Shown here: positions 1-7,999 of the stretch, piece by piece
How the letters are laid out: each line of letters opens with the position of its first letter
Numbering within the stretch: position 1 is the first letter of the stretch
Notes under the pieces: generated by a model
Seen by the model: only the letters and a program-made list of their open reading frames with translations
The model's database searches: none
Told to the model about the DNA's origin: nothing
IMG/VR virus record: IMGVR_UViG_3300040801_003161
Location: 1 to 36,406 of that record
Length of the DNA: 36,406 nt
Direction: 5' to 3' (one strand)
DNA from: a virus
Position numbers and translations under genes: made by a program

Positions 1-117
1 GACCCAGACTTGGTTGATAAGTTCAAACAAAGGGCTATAAACATAGGCCAAGAATCGCAAATGAAAGTGCGCTTAATCAAATTGGTTAACAGGCAGGTCA
101 TACAGGAGTTTAATTAC
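1..117. repeat. Terminal direct repeat, left copy (circular overlap)
   Basis: Bases 1-117 are identical to 36290-36406. The repeat lies inside a coding gene that reads through the join, so it most simply reflects a circular or circularly permuted molecule assembled as a linear contig. A true short physical terminal repeat is not excluded by sequence alone. Confidence 0.9.
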
Positions 118-138
118 GATGCCGGAAAATCAAAGTAA
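1..138 (+). CDS. Hypothetical protein, 3' part (gene crosses the circle join)
   Basis: This is the C-terminal 45 codons of a gene whose start lies at 36161 at the other end of the window. Joined through the 117-bp overlap it encodes about 88 residues, in frame without interruption, which supports circularity. I do not recognise the product. It is hydrophilic with a mixed charged C-terminal half and no membrane segment. Its stop overlaps the start of the next gene at 119, so it belongs to the rightward operon of small ORFs. Confidence 0.75.
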   Translation, partial: DPDLVDKFKQRAINIGQESQMKVRLIKLVNRQVIQEFNYDAGKSK

Positions 139-538
139 AAAGTACATCAAACGCCCTTATAAAATTGAGGCTTTTCAATACAACATAGACCCTCGCCCGG
201 ATTGGTTTCAAGATAAAGTCTCTTCAAATGAAATAAAAACCTATGATGACTTTTGTTTCATTCAAACGCTCGAAGGCAAAATGGAAGTCCAAAAAGGCGA
301 CTATATAATCAAAGGCGTGGAGGGGGAGCTATACCCTTGTAAAAAATCTATCTTTGAAAAAACTTACAGATTAGTTGACGATATAGACCTAAAAGAGCCT
401 GTTTTTGCCGATAACGCCGATGAATTTGAGTTAAGGCTGCAAAAATCATGCCAAGTTGATAGCGACCATAATTTTGAGCCTTGTAAGGCTTGCTTGAATT
501 GCGGTCATGTTATGTTTGAGGAAAGCAATGCTAATTGA
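119..538 (+). CDS. PGDYG-type small phage protein
   Basis: The 139-residue protein has the layout of a widespread phage protein: an N-terminal KRPYKIEAFQYN segment, then a TLEGKMEVQKGDYIIKGVEG core and a YPCKKSIFEKTY segment (about residues 51-86). Family members are common in phage early or accessory regions and their role is unknown. The C-terminal tail adds a cysteine cluster, CKACLNCGH, that could bind zinc. The start overlaps the stop of the junction gene, and the end overlaps the next gene by 11 bp. Family assignment is from remembered motifs; function is not inferred. Confidence 0.75.
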   Translation: MPENQSKKYIKRPYKIEAFQYNIDPRPDWFQDKVSSNEIKTYDDFCFIQTLEGKMEVQKGDYIIKGVEGELYPCKKSIFEKTYRLVDDIDLKEPVFADNADEFELRLQKSCQVDSDHNFEPCKACLNCGHVMFEESNAN

Positions 539-878
539 ATGCGAAAAAGACCCAATTCCCGACCAAATGATTTTAAGGATAACTCTCCCCGATAACAGTT
601 CCGCTTATCAGTTTTTGCTACCCAAGCAAGAATCAAAACATCGTGAAATAAAAGAATACTACGCTCACGCTTTTTCTACGGACGCAATGATTAATATCCA
701 TAAAATGCTCGATAAATATTTATACCCACGAGGTCGAATTCGATATGCTTTCCGAGTTGACTTAGATGCCATAGCTTTTGAAATTGAATCGGCTTTAAAA
801 TCGCGCATGCATCAAGATATGTGGGCTGTTTCACAATCGCTTAATAATATCTTAAGGATTATTTTAGATGAAAGCTAA
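528..878 (+). CDS. Hypothetical protein
   Basis: The encoded 116-residue protein starts at the ATG at 528 rather than an upstream in-frame ATG at 507, because a GAGGA ribosome-binding site sits at the right distance before 528. It has no signal peptide, membrane segment or recognisable motif. It overlaps the genes on both sides by about 11 bp, so it is translationally coupled within the operon of small rightward ORFs. The product is unrecognised. Confidence 0.65.
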   Translation: MLIECEKDPIPDQMILRITLPDNSSAYQFLLPKQESKHREIKEYYAHAFSTDAMINIHKMLDKYLYPRGRIRYAFRVDLDAIAFEIESALKSRMHQDMWAVSQSLNNILRIILDES

Positions 879-1119
879 CAAATTCACACTAGGTCAAAGG
901 GTTTATTTTTGCCATGCCGGGGTCGTTTTTCCTTTAACCATTAATAAAATAGAGTTAATCGAAGACGACCTCGATGATGAGTTTATTCCTTGGGTAGCTT
1001 ATTCAGGGGAATATGAATGCACCGGACTTTATGATGAATGTTTCCGTGAAAATCAGCTTTTTGCTACAAGGGATGAATGTATTGATCATGAAATTCAGGA
1101 ACTGGAAAAGCAGAGATGA
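868..1119 (+). CDS. Hypothetical acidic protein
   Basis: The 83-residue acidic protein begins with a short basic segment followed by GQRVYF and a long Glu/Asp-rich region. It resembles small phage proteins with an SH3-like N-terminal strand pattern, but no family can be named. AAGGA lies about 8 nt before the ATG. It overlaps the preceding gene by 11 bp and shares an ATGA overlap with the next small ORF at 1116. Confidence 0.6.
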   Translation: MKANKFTLGQRVYFCHAGVVFPLTINKIELIEDDLDDEFIPWVAYSGEYECTGLYDECFRENQLFATRDECIDHEIQELEKQR

Positions 1120-1292
1120 AAGTCGACAAACAATTATTCAATTGGTTAAACGAGCAAATTGAAATATATCAAGCATCATTAAAAAACATTGCTTTGACCG
1201 AATCTAAAAAAATTCACTATCAAGCTAAACTGGATGCTTTTTCAAGCGTATTTAACAAAATAAATATTATTATTGATGAGGATGTTAAATGA
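1116..1292 (+). CDS. Small hypothetical helical protein
   Basis: This 58-residue ORF is linked by ATGA overlaps to the genes on both sides, which supports translation even though it is short. The protein is predicted mainly helical and hydrophilic, with a VDKQLFNWLNEQIE start and an acidic C-terminus. No family is recognised. Confidence 0.5.
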   Translation: MKVDKQLFNWLNEQIEIYQASLKNIALTESKKIHYQAKLDAFSSVFNKINIIIDEDVK

Positions 1293-1465
1293 ATAATCAC
1301 CCAGCTCAAGATGGCGCTGTTATATGTTGCATTATCGGCTTTTTAATTCTTTGCTATTTACAGCCAGAAATATTCATCGGAGTCTTGGCCGGGGGAGCTT
1401 TCCTTTGTTTGCCCTATAGCGTAGGTTTAATTTATCAAAAGATTTTTAAAAGGAAAAAGAGATGA
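1289..1465 (+). CDS. Small two-helix membrane protein, holin candidate
   Basis: The 58-residue protein has two hydrophobic segments (about residues 11-25 and 28-49) and ends in the strongly basic tail KRKKR. That topology, short length and positive tail match many class II holins. ATGA overlaps connect it to the ORFs before and after. No holin family motif is specific enough to be decisive, and the putative endolysin lies about 2.8 kb upstream on the circular map, so the lysis role is inference. Confidence 0.5.
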   Translation: MNNHPAQDGAVICCIIGFLILCYLQPEIFIGVLAGGAFLCLPYSVGLIYQKIFKRKKR

Positions 1466-1572
1466 TAGGTGGGTTCGATCAATTAGCCAAATTAATGACG
1501 ATGTTGTTTTGGTTACTTGTTGCGCTTGTAGGGCTAGAGACAGCCTTTTTGATTTATTTGCTGGTTAAATAA
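1462..1572 (+). CDS. Very small single-pass membrane protein
   Basis: A 36-residue ORF starts in an ATGA overlap with the preceding membrane protein. Residues about 12-34 form one continuous hydrophobic helix, and the C-terminus is a lone lysine. It could be a holin partner, antiholin or regulatory microprotein. Its only support is the overlap and the clean hydrophobic pattern. Confidence 0.45.
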   Translation: MIGGFDQLAKLMTMLFWLLVALVGLETAFLIYLLVK

Positions 1573-1611
1573 CACAATAGTGTCCTTTTAGTAGCGTCAC
1601 TGTACAATCTT

Positions 1612-1639
1612 AAGTCTGATAATAAACATAATCAGACTT
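1612..1639 (+). terminator. Hairpin after the small-ORF operon
   Basis: A perfect 9-bp inverted repeat, AAGTCTGAT and ATCAGACTT, is separated by 10 nt and followed by a broken T-rich stretch. It lies just after the last small ORF and before the repeat-rich region, so it may end or attenuate the upstream transcript. The stem is AT-rich and the T-run is weak. Confidence 0.4.
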
Positions 1640-1738
1640 TTACAGTTTTGTTACATTCAAGGGAAGGTTTGCGAGGCCAGAATCACGTAGACCGCCAAAC
1701 AATAACTAACCATTTTGGTAAAGTCAACAATAAGGTGT

Positions 1739-1771
1739 GTTTACTAAATGTTTACTAAACGTCTACTAAAC
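1739..1771. repeat. Three contiguous 11-bp direct repeats
   Basis: GTTTACTAAAT, GTTTACTAAAC and GTCTACTAAAC follow each other without a gap. They lie in an AT-rich intergenic region of 278 bp (1573-1850). Head-to-tail repeats of this size are typical of binding sites for an initiator or regulator. What binds them cannot be told from this window. Confidence 0.75.
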
Positions 1772-1792
1772 AAAAAAAGGTTTGTCAATTTT

Positions 1793-1855
1793 TATGAGGT
1801 TTATGACAAATATGAGCTTTTTTATGAGAAATATGAGGATTGATTAAATTATGAG
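1793..1855. repeat. Phased TATGAG repeats
   Basis: TATGAG occurs at 1793, 1811, 1823, 1832 and 1850, with TATGAC at 1802. Most spacings are 9 bp or a multiple of 9. An inverted pair, TTTGTCA (1781-1787) and TGACAAA (1804-1810), overlaps the array. The last copy includes the start codon of the gene at 1851, so a bound protein could control that gene. Operator array or origin are both possible. Confidence 0.6.
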
Positions 1856-2057
1856 CGAAACAGCGCACCTATTATTGCAATTAATACTCCACCTGTTTTG
1901 TTCCGTTGTCTTGCTTAAGTGTTGCTTAATGCGGTGGGCAAAGGTTGATGACTGGCTTGATAAAAAGGTCATCTTTTTTGGTTGCCTTTTCTTGTTAGCA
2001 AACGTTAACTTTTTCTGGACTTGCTGGTTGGTTCATAACGTCTTACAGGGGTATTGA
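1851..2057 (+). CDS. Small membrane protein with two hydrophobic segments
   Basis: The 68-residue protein has hydrophobic stretches at about residues 6-27 and 40-64, separated by a charged WAKVDDWLDKK loop. It contains several cysteines and tryptophans. It is the first gene after the repeat-rich intergenic region and is followed 1 bp later by the next ORF. A holin-like or envelope-modifying function is possible, but no family is recognised. Confidence 0.55.
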   Translation: MSETAHLLLQLILHLFCSVVLLKCCLMRWAKVDDWLDKKVIFFGCLFLLANVNFFWTCWLVHNVLQGY

Positions 2058-2058
2058 T

Positions 2059-2268
2059 ATGTGTTGGATTTTATACGGTATAAGCATAGGCATATCGCTT
2101 GGCGCTGTTATTATTTCGTTTAAAAATATTATCGAGATAGGTAAGCTTAGGAGCAAAATAAAAATTATGAAAGTCGAGACCGATTTTTACCGTGATCGCT
2201 ATTGTAGCCTTATAGCTTTACTAAAAAGAAGTCAATCAACTCATAGTGTAACGGAGCCTGACTTATGA
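2059..2268 (+). CDS. Small membrane-anchored coiled-coil protein
   Basis: The 69-residue protein has an N-terminal hydrophobic helix (about residues 3-22) and then a charged helical segment, a topology seen in spanin-like and other membrane-anchored phage proteins. It has an AGGGG ribosome-binding site and overlaps the next gene by ATGA. No lipobox or proline-rich segment supports a spanin call, so it is left unnamed. Confidence 0.5.
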   Translation: MCWILYGISIGISLGAVIISFKNIIEIGKLRSKIKIMKVETDFYRDRYCSLIALLKRSQSTHSVTEPDL

Positions 2269-2690
2269 CGGAATCAATTAATCTAAAAGACGTTACAATA
2301 ACCGTCGAAGGCGAAGATGGTGAGATGGTCGAAGTTAGCCCGTTAAGGCACCATTTTCCTGATTCCGGCAAAATGGACATGGTTGTAAAGCTTAACCAAA
2401 CGATAGAGCTTGATAATCATTATGAAGGCTTTATCGATGAAATAAGGCGAACCGACCAACCACGGGAAGCAGTGCTGGAATTGGAGATGGGTAATAAGTT
2501 TGTCGGTGAGCTTACCATAAGGCATGAAGATATTGGCAGGTGTCGCCGTGTTATTGGCAGGCTCAATAAACCTTTGCAAATAATAGACGATCAACCTTGC
2601 AATCCAGACCTTGACGCCATTGAGTTTACAATCGCTTTTATTGACTTGGATAATTTTATAAAAGTTGACAATAATGAGTCGAAAAGTTGA
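2265..2690 (+). CDS. Hypothetical protein, last gene of the rightward operon
   Basis: The 141-residue soluble acidic protein begins with a beta-rich segment and contains conserved-looking ELEMGNKFVGELTIRHEDIG and DLDAIEFTIAF stretches. A GGAG site lies 8 nt before the ATG. It is the last rightward gene before the bidirectional terminator and converges with the tail gene at 2777. No family is recognised. Confidence 0.6.
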   Translation: MTESINLKDVTITVEGEDGEMVEVSPLRHHFPDSGKMDMVVKLNQTIELDNHYEGFIDEIRRTDQPREAVLELEMGNKFVGELTIRHEDIGRCRRVIGRLNKPLQIIDDQPCNPDLDAIEFTIAFIDLDNFIKVDNNESKS

Positions 2691-2699
2691 CAATTGAAC

Positions 2700-2736
2700 A
2701 GCTTAGAAAACCCTTTAAACACAGGGCTTTTTAGCT
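2700..2736. terminator. Bidirectional terminator between convergent operons
   Basis: A hairpin is built on CCCT (2711-2714) and AGGG (2723-2726), extended outward by A/T pairs and AGCT at both ends. T-runs occur in both directions (TTTTT on the plus strand, TTTT on the minus). It sits exactly between the ends of the rightward and leftward transcription blocks. Confidence 0.75.
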
Positions 2737-2776
2737 TTTCTTAACAGCCTTACCCACAGAAAATGTTAATAACTTC

Positions 2777-4009
2777 CTAAGAGCCTGACAAGAATTTATA
2801 TAGCTCAACTTGCGCTGCAGGAACGTACTCGCCCACGGTTCCATTCGGCCTAAAATAAGTCGCAATGCTTCCTGTTTTTGCCGTTGTATTTGGGGGAGCG
2901 CCTGCCGTTTCATAAAGTATCTGACCGCCGTCAACGGTTGGCTCCATAATTGCATAGCGACCGCTGCCTAGGTCAAAATTAACCCGGCCACCGCCGTTTG
3001 CCCAATTTGCAGGAACCTCTGTGTCGTATTGGCTAGGGGTATAATTGCCGTTAGAAAACGCCAAAACAAAAAAGCCTGCTGTTGGCCAATTGGATAATAT
3101 CGGCTCGGGTGCAGCGCACGCTGCCGTATCACCTGCGTCTAATCCACAGTCTTGTATTCCATAACCTGTTGATACTGTTCCGCCCGGGCTATAGGCATTA
3201 AAAGCATAGCCTGTGCCACCAATTGAGCCAACAGTATCGCCAACCTCTGGTGCCGGGTCTGAAGTTAAGAACATAGTATCACCCGGCGTTGGTGAAAGCG
3301 ATGTAACAAGGTTTGATGCCCCGGTTCCGTCTACCGCAACAAATTGCGCTGATGCAGGTATAAGATTGCCGGGGATTAAGCCTTCATAAAAACTATTACT
3401 AAAACCGTAAGGAGGGAAAGCCCATACTTTTCCGGCTTCATAACTAGGGTCAACGCCCGGTGTTCCGGGTTGCTCCCATCCGTTTGGCTTCCTTTGGGAG
3501 CCATCCAAATTAACAGCGACGTTTTTGCCTGAATGATACTCTTTGCCTGTTACATTACGGTATTTTTTCTCTTTCCTTGCATTGCCACTAGACTTCGATG
3601 CATTGGTATCGGTTCTATTACCATCGCCATCGGTTTCGTTACTATTGTCAATGATGTCTTTAGCGCTTCGATTGCCTGAGTTTTCAAGGTTTGCGCTTGC
3701 GCTTTTGTCGGTATTTTCTTCAGAATCGTTGTCTTTTTCCGCGTCTTTTTCAGGGTCAAAGTTTTGTAAATCCTTGTCGTTATATTCCAGATCGTCTTGA
3801 AAATCGCTATCAATATCGGTTGTTAAGCTATTATTTGAAGGTGAGCCTGTTTGAACGCCTGTGGTGCCGTTGGCTTTTAAATAAGCTATAGCACGCTGTC
3901 CTTCGATAGCAGCTTTTTCTGCTAGTAACGCAGCCTTAACCGCTTTGTCTACCCTCTCCTCTAGGTACTTAGTCCGGGCAATTTTTTGTATATCATTAGC
4001 GAAAGTCAT
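2777..4009 (-). CDS. Putative tail fibre or tail-tip protein
   Basis: The encoded protein has 410 residues. The start at 4009 is chosen because GGAG lies 7 nt before it and it overlaps the preceding gene by a few codons. An N-terminal helical region (about residues 1-50) is followed by a low-complexity Asp/Glu/Asn/Ser linker (about 60-150). A Gly/Pro/aromatic-rich beta domain makes up the C-terminal half. This anchor-linker-binding-domain layout fits a receptor-binding or tail-tip accessory protein, and it is last in the tail module. The C-terminal domain has several cysteines, uncommon in the neighbouring tail genes. The receptor is unknown. Confidence 0.55.
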   Translation of the reverse strand: MTFANDIQKIARTKYLEERVDKAVKAALLAEKAAIEGQRAIAYLKANGTTGVQTGSPSNNSLTTDIDSDFQDDLEYNDKDLQNFDPEKDAEKDNDSEENTDKSASANLENSGNRSAKDIIDNSNETDGDGNRTDTNASKSSGNARKEKKYRNVTGKEYHSGKNVAVNLDGSQRKPNGWEQPGTPGVDPSYEAGKVWAFPPYGFSNSFYEGLIPGNLIPASAQFVAVDGTGASNLVTSLSPTPGDTMFLTSDPAPEVGDTVGSIGGTGYAFNAYSPGGTVSTGYGIQDCGLDAGDTAACAAPEPILSNWPTAGFFVLAFSNGNYTPSQYDTEVPANWANGGGRVNFDLGSGRYAIMEPTVDGGQILYETAGAPPNTTAKTGSIATYFRPNGTVGEYVPAAQVELYKFLSGS

Positions 4010-5753
4010 CTGAAAACTCCAAAACAAGATAATCATTGGGAATAGACACTGTATAATTCGTCGTTTTTGTAAGCTCACGATTCCCCCTTATTTGGTCAGG
4101 TATTTTCGGTGTATCAACAATGAACGCCTCCGGATATTGAGTTCTATAACCAACACTTGAGGATGTACCATCAAAAAACTTATTGCCGATGTGACCATTC
4201 CATTCGGCAGCGCTCGGGGTTGTAGGGTCTTGGCCATAATGGCTTTGTAATACTACCGATTGAGCTGTACCGATATAACTTGCATCCTCGCTAGGTTTAG
4301 CAGGGATTGCAAGTGTTGAATTTGAAGCAGAGCCATCTATTAATGATAAGGAAAGCTCGACATCGGTATAAGCCTCACCTGTTTGAATCATAATGGTATG
4401 TTTAACAGCCGATACTTTTCCCCTACATTTTAGCGGTGTGGTTGTTACCGATATAGTATGGTGGGTGTCGTATTGAGGGCTTATTTGCGTTTGAAAATCA
4501 ACCATTACATCGCGGTGGGAATTCAAAAGCTCGGTTTTGGCTTGGTTCATTAAGACGTTAAACGCCCCTTGAAACGTTCCTCTGTTGTTGTCTTGGTCGG
4601 TGTAGTAATTGGTGGCGTTTCCATCATCGTTGACCGAGTCTTCCCAAACTTTAGGGTCGTACTCTGCAGTGACCTGATGTGTCTCTTCATGATCGACGGT
4701 TCCATATTTTGTTACCGATTGAGGTGCGGTTAAAGTTACGGTGTATTGTTCTTGTATATTTTGGGTAAAGCGCTTGTAAGCCTTCCAATTCGCTGATAGG
4801 CAAAGGTGTGAGGCGGTATCTTGATAAGTAATCTGTGCCAGCTCTGTTTGGTTGTTACCGTTTGAATCTTGGATAACGTTTCCATCGGTATCGGTTTGAT
4901 TTCTATAGCTTGAACCCACGACGCTTTGGGTTGACCAGTAAATATTAATCCCGTTGTAAGTAAACCATTGCGAATCCCAAAGAGCGCCAAAGTTATAATT
5001 GCCAAGTATTTTATAGCCTACACCCTGCGAAGCAGAGCGAATCATATCTTTTGATGGGAAGCTTGGCCTGCCGTTAGCATACCAAGTTCTTGGTGTTGAG
5101 CCAAAAAATGAACCATTCCAGACGTAGTTAATTACCTGCTGGTGTAAGCGTTGATAATTATAGTTAACTTTTATTCTAATAGTGTTTATTGTTTTAACCC
5201 TTGAAGAAAAGGTCACCTCCGGGTTTCGGTAATAAACATGGCCTGCAGTTAGGGCAAAGTCTGCCGTACCTTTAGGCGACCAAGCTGTAAGCCTTGGGTT
5301 TCCATAATTATCAAAGTCAAAGCTATAAGGGATGGTGCTTAAGCGTTTTCGCAATTCATCTGATTTATCTTCCGGCGTTCCGAATATTTCGCTCGAATAA
5401 TAACCAACTTGGTCTATATAATTATTTGATAAAGCGTTTATTTTATTTTCACGGTTATCAGTGCATCGGTATGTGGTTTTTTTTAAAAGTAAATCAACCT
5501 CCGGCACATCAATTTTTCCTGTAAACGCCCTGTATAATCCGCTTGAGGTTCTTATATCAATCTTTACATCTTCGCCTTGGGTGGAGCTAGGGTTTTGAAT
5601 TCCTGCCGGGTTTAGCAAAGTAAAGCTTGCCAAAGCAGAGGTATTTTCTGTTTTCGAGATGGTTATTTTGCCGTGTATTTGAGAGCGTGGAACCTGCCAA
5701 GTCCCAATCGTTATAAATACGTCATAGCCATTCCGTTGGTAAAATATTGACAT
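3996..5753 (-). CDS. Tail hub or baseplate-like protein
   Basis: The 585-residue protein starts with a beta-rich domain of the kind found in GpD/gp27-like tail hub proteins, with GKITISKTENTSALASFTL near residues 28-46 and a following DIRTSSGLYRAFTGKID segment. A long beta-rich middle and Thr/Ser-rich C-terminus follow. Hub proteins cap the tail tube and hold the fibres. It overlaps the 100-residue repeat protein by one base and the following fibre gene by 14 bp. The assignment rests on fold pattern and order, not on a decisive motif. Confidence 0.5.
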   Translation of the reverse strand: MSIFYQRNGYDVFITIGTWQVPRSQIHGKITISKTENTSALASFTLLNPAGIQNPSSTQGEDVKIDIRTSSGLYRAFTGKIDVPEVDLLLKKTTYRCTDNRENKINALSNNYIDQVGYYSSEIFGTPEDKSDELRKRLSTIPYSFDFDNYGNPRLTAWSPKGTADFALTAGHVYYRNPEVTFSSRVKTINTIRIKVNYNYQRLHQQVINYVWNGSFFGSTPRTWYANGRPSFPSKDMIRSASQGVGYKILGNYNFGALWDSQWFTYNGINIYWSTQSVVGSSYRNQTDTDGNVIQDSNGNNQTELAQITYQDTASHLCLSANWKAYKRFTQNIQEQYTVTLTAPQSVTKYGTVDHEETHQVTAEYDPKVWEDSVNDDGNATNYYTDQDNNRGTFQGAFNVLMNQAKTELLNSHRDVMVDFQTQISPQYDTHHTISVTTTPLKCRGKVSAVKHTIMIQTGEAYTDVELSLSLIDGSASNSTLAIPAKPSEDASYIGTAQSVVLQSHYGQDPTTPSAAEWNGHIGNKFFDGTSSSVGYRTQYPEAFIVDTPKIPDQIRGNRELTKTTNYTVSIPNDYLVLEFSDDFR

Positions 5754-6055
5754 TAATCCACCACCATTTGTTCGATTTCAACCTTAGTCCCGGAGGTTGT
5801 ATGGACGACGCTTTGTTCAAACTTAATTGCAATTAAATCATCAGCGCTTGGGGTTGCGTGTAATTGCACCTGCTGCTCAATGGAGACCGCCGTTCCTGAA
5901 AATTCAACTCCAACGGCTTGCTCAATTTCAGCTACTACACCTGAAAACGCCTCGTTTACCGATTGCTCAAATTGGACAACAACACCTGAAAAGGTTACAG
6001 GTAGCGCTGCACTATTAACCGGGTTTGTATTTAAGGGCTTTTTGTTTAAAGACAT
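5753..6055 (-). CDS. Tail-module protein made of short FSG-EQ repeats
   Basis: The 100-residue protein consists largely of about five repeats of roughly 16-20 residues built on a pattern such as FSGVVVQFEQSV, FSGVVAEIEQAV, FSGTAVSIEQQV, then IAIKFEQSV and SGTKVEIEQMV. Each unit looks like one beta strand with an EQ pair near the end. It has no signal peptide. It lies between the fibre and the hub genes and overlaps the hub gene start, so a structural role at the tail tip is likely. I know no named family with this repeat. Confidence 0.6.
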   Translation of the reverse strand: MSLNKKPLNTNPVNSAALPVTFSGVVVQFEQSVNEAFSGVVAEIEQAVGVEFSGTAVSIEQQVQLHATPSADDLIAIKFEQSVVHTTSGTKVEIEQMVVD

Positions 6056-6064
6056 ATCCCTTCC

Positions 6065-7990
6065 TTAACTTGCAACAATTCCATATAGTCTTATTGACCC
6101 GGATGTTATTGTTCCGCTTGCCATGATAAATTGAACCGCATCAACGTCTGCAGCAGCTACTCGCGCACCGCACCCTGTAATACACATCACACCCGTTGAG
6201 TGGTTTTGTATTCCTTGCCAGTAGCACATGGTATCTTTCGCGGCATTGCTTGGCGCTTTTAGGGTGATTGTTGAATTTATAGCGTCGTTTGAATTTGCCT
6301 CAACAGCAAGGTCGCTTGTTATTCTTATCCCGGTCTGTGTTGAAGACCCAAAACCAACCGGGGTGCCAGAGACACCTATTCTTTGGCCTGATTCTTGATA
6401 ATTTGTTGATGTATTATCCCAAGAGCTGCCATTATTGGTTGAGGTTCTCATATACAAAGTTGAGCCGACCTGTGTTAAGAGGTCATCAACCTCAAAAATA
6501 TAAGTGTCGTAAGTTCCGTCAATTACGCTGGTAAAATCTAAGCTTGCAGAGGCGCTGGCCGTTTTCGTATCTAATAAAACGCGACCCGGTGTACCGCCAC
6601 CGCCCCCTCCTGTTTCAATCTTTTTCCAATTGGTAGCGTCATACGCGGTAAAGCCTACAATTCCGCCTGAAGCTAAGGTGGTGGCCGTATCTGCCCCCTC
6701 GCCTAGGTTATCACTAGAGGCAGGGAATATTTGCAAGGTTTCCGCGCCGTTATTAATAATATAAATAGAGCGCCCTGCAGCAGCCGTTGGCAAAGTCACC
6801 GTGTCGTTTGAATTTGCGCAAGTTGATATCTCGTTTATATCAGATGTCAAAGCCCCTTGACCCTGCGTTTGGGTAGTTGATGCGGTAATTCCTGCGGTGA
6901 CCTTTTTCTCAAGGTGACCTGATAATAAAAAGTCTTTGTCGCTTGATACCCTGAAAGCTTCGACAGCCGTAGTACCACCATCCGGGGTTACTTTGAAAAC
7001 TATCCGACCGGGCATATCATTAGAGCCGGGGGAGCCGTCAACCTCAAAATCAATCTGACCTGCTATAACGTAGTCGGTGCCGTCATGGCCTACAGCGTAA
7101 AGCGATAAAAGGGCTTGCCCATCGGTTACGGCAGCATGTGAAGAGGTATCGCTGTTTGAACGCGCCCCCACCAATATTGGCGCAAGGGTTGTGCTATGAC
7201 GGTGTAAGATTGCCATTGCAACGTTTGACCCTCCAATATCAGAGGCTTTTAATACGCTTTCATAGGTTGAACCGTTTACCGTGATGCCTGTATTTTCTAA
7301 ACCGGGATCACCTGCAATTATTTGGTCTGCTTGAAAAGTTCCAGAGCCTCCTGTTACTACAGGCACCCAATTGGTGGCATCGTAGCAAAAAAAGCTTTTT
7401 CTACCTCCGGCTGATATTGTAGTGGCAGTGTCAGCACCATTACCTAAGTCATCGCTTGAGGCAGGGAAAACTTGCAACCTGTTTGCACCGTTATTAACTA
7501 CCGAAACAAACATCCCGGTAACAGCTGTGGGAAGCGTAACTGTATCGTCATCATTAGCGCATGTGCTAATTTCGTTTATATCAGAGGTAAGCGCCCCCTG
7601 CCCTTGGGTTTGGGTTGTTGAAGCCGTTATCCCGGCGGTTACAGTTCGCTTTAGCGTTCCTCTTAAAGTGGGGTTTGTATCTGCTGATAATACATCCGTA
7701 AAGCTTTCCGTTGTTACCCTTACCTCAACGCTCGCGCCATCACTAAAAGCGTAACCAGATGTGCCTTCCTCTCCTCTTGAAACTGTAAACGTAGGGCTGG
7801 AAGCATCATCGGTGGCGTGCATTACTTCAATGTTTCCAGCACCATCATCGGCGGTAAATACAAGATATTCATTCGCCCCAATAGCAGGTAAACCGCTTGC
7901 CGATGTCAAAGTTATTGAGGTAGCGACATCAGTGATCGAACCATTTAATGTCGTTGTAAAATTATTTGCATATTTTCTTAAGTCTGCCAT
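6065..7990 (-). CDS. Tail fibre protein with an internal duplication
   Basis: The encoded protein has 641 residues. The ATG at 7990, with AAGGA 6 nt before it, is preferred to the in-frame TTG at 7996. The N-terminus (about 1-95) is a beta domain of the type common in virion attachment proteins. A roughly 100-residue unit starting VTAGITASTTQTQ occurs twice, about 248 residues apart. A GGGG hinge then leads to a C-terminal domain (about 480-641) whose end resembles many phage fibre tips (MASGTITSGSIRLYGI). This is the best receptor-binding candidate. Confidence 0.65.
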   Translation of the reverse strand: MADLRKYANNFTTTLNGSITDVATSITLTSASGLPAIGANEYLVFTADDGAGNIEVMHATDDASSPTFTVSRGEEGTSGYAFSDGASVEVRVTTESFTDVLSADTNPTLRGTLKRTVTAGITASTTQTQGQGALTSDINEISTCANDDDTVTLPTAVTGMFVSVVNNGANRLQVFPASSDDLGNGADTATTISAGGRKSFFCYDATNWVPVVTGGSGTFQADQIIAGDPGLENTGITVNGSTYESVLKASDIGGSNVAMAILHRHSTTLAPILVGARSNSDTSSHAAVTDGQALLSLYAVGHDGTDYVIAGQIDFEVDGSPGSNDMPGRIVFKVTPDGGTTAVEAFRVSSDKDFLLSGHLEKKVTAGITASTTQTQGQGALTSDINEISTCANSNDTVTLPTAAAGRSIYIINNGAETLQIFPASSDNLGEGADTATTLASGGIVGFTAYDATNWKKIETGGGGGGTPGRVLLDTKTASASASLDFTSVIDGTYDTYIFEVDDLLTQVGSTLYMRTSTNNGSSWDNTSTNYQESGQRIGVSGTPVGFGSSTQTGIRITSDLAVEANSNDAINSTITLKAPSNAAKDTMCYWQGIQNHSTGVMCITGCGARVAAADVDAVQFIMASGTITSGSIRLYGIVAS

Positions 7991-7999
7991 TGCCAATCC

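Noticed and set aside
2343-2955. Leftward ORFs at 2343-2693 and 2731-2955
   Set aside because: They are antisense or out-of-frame shadows of the genes at 2265 and 2777, without ribosome-binding sites.
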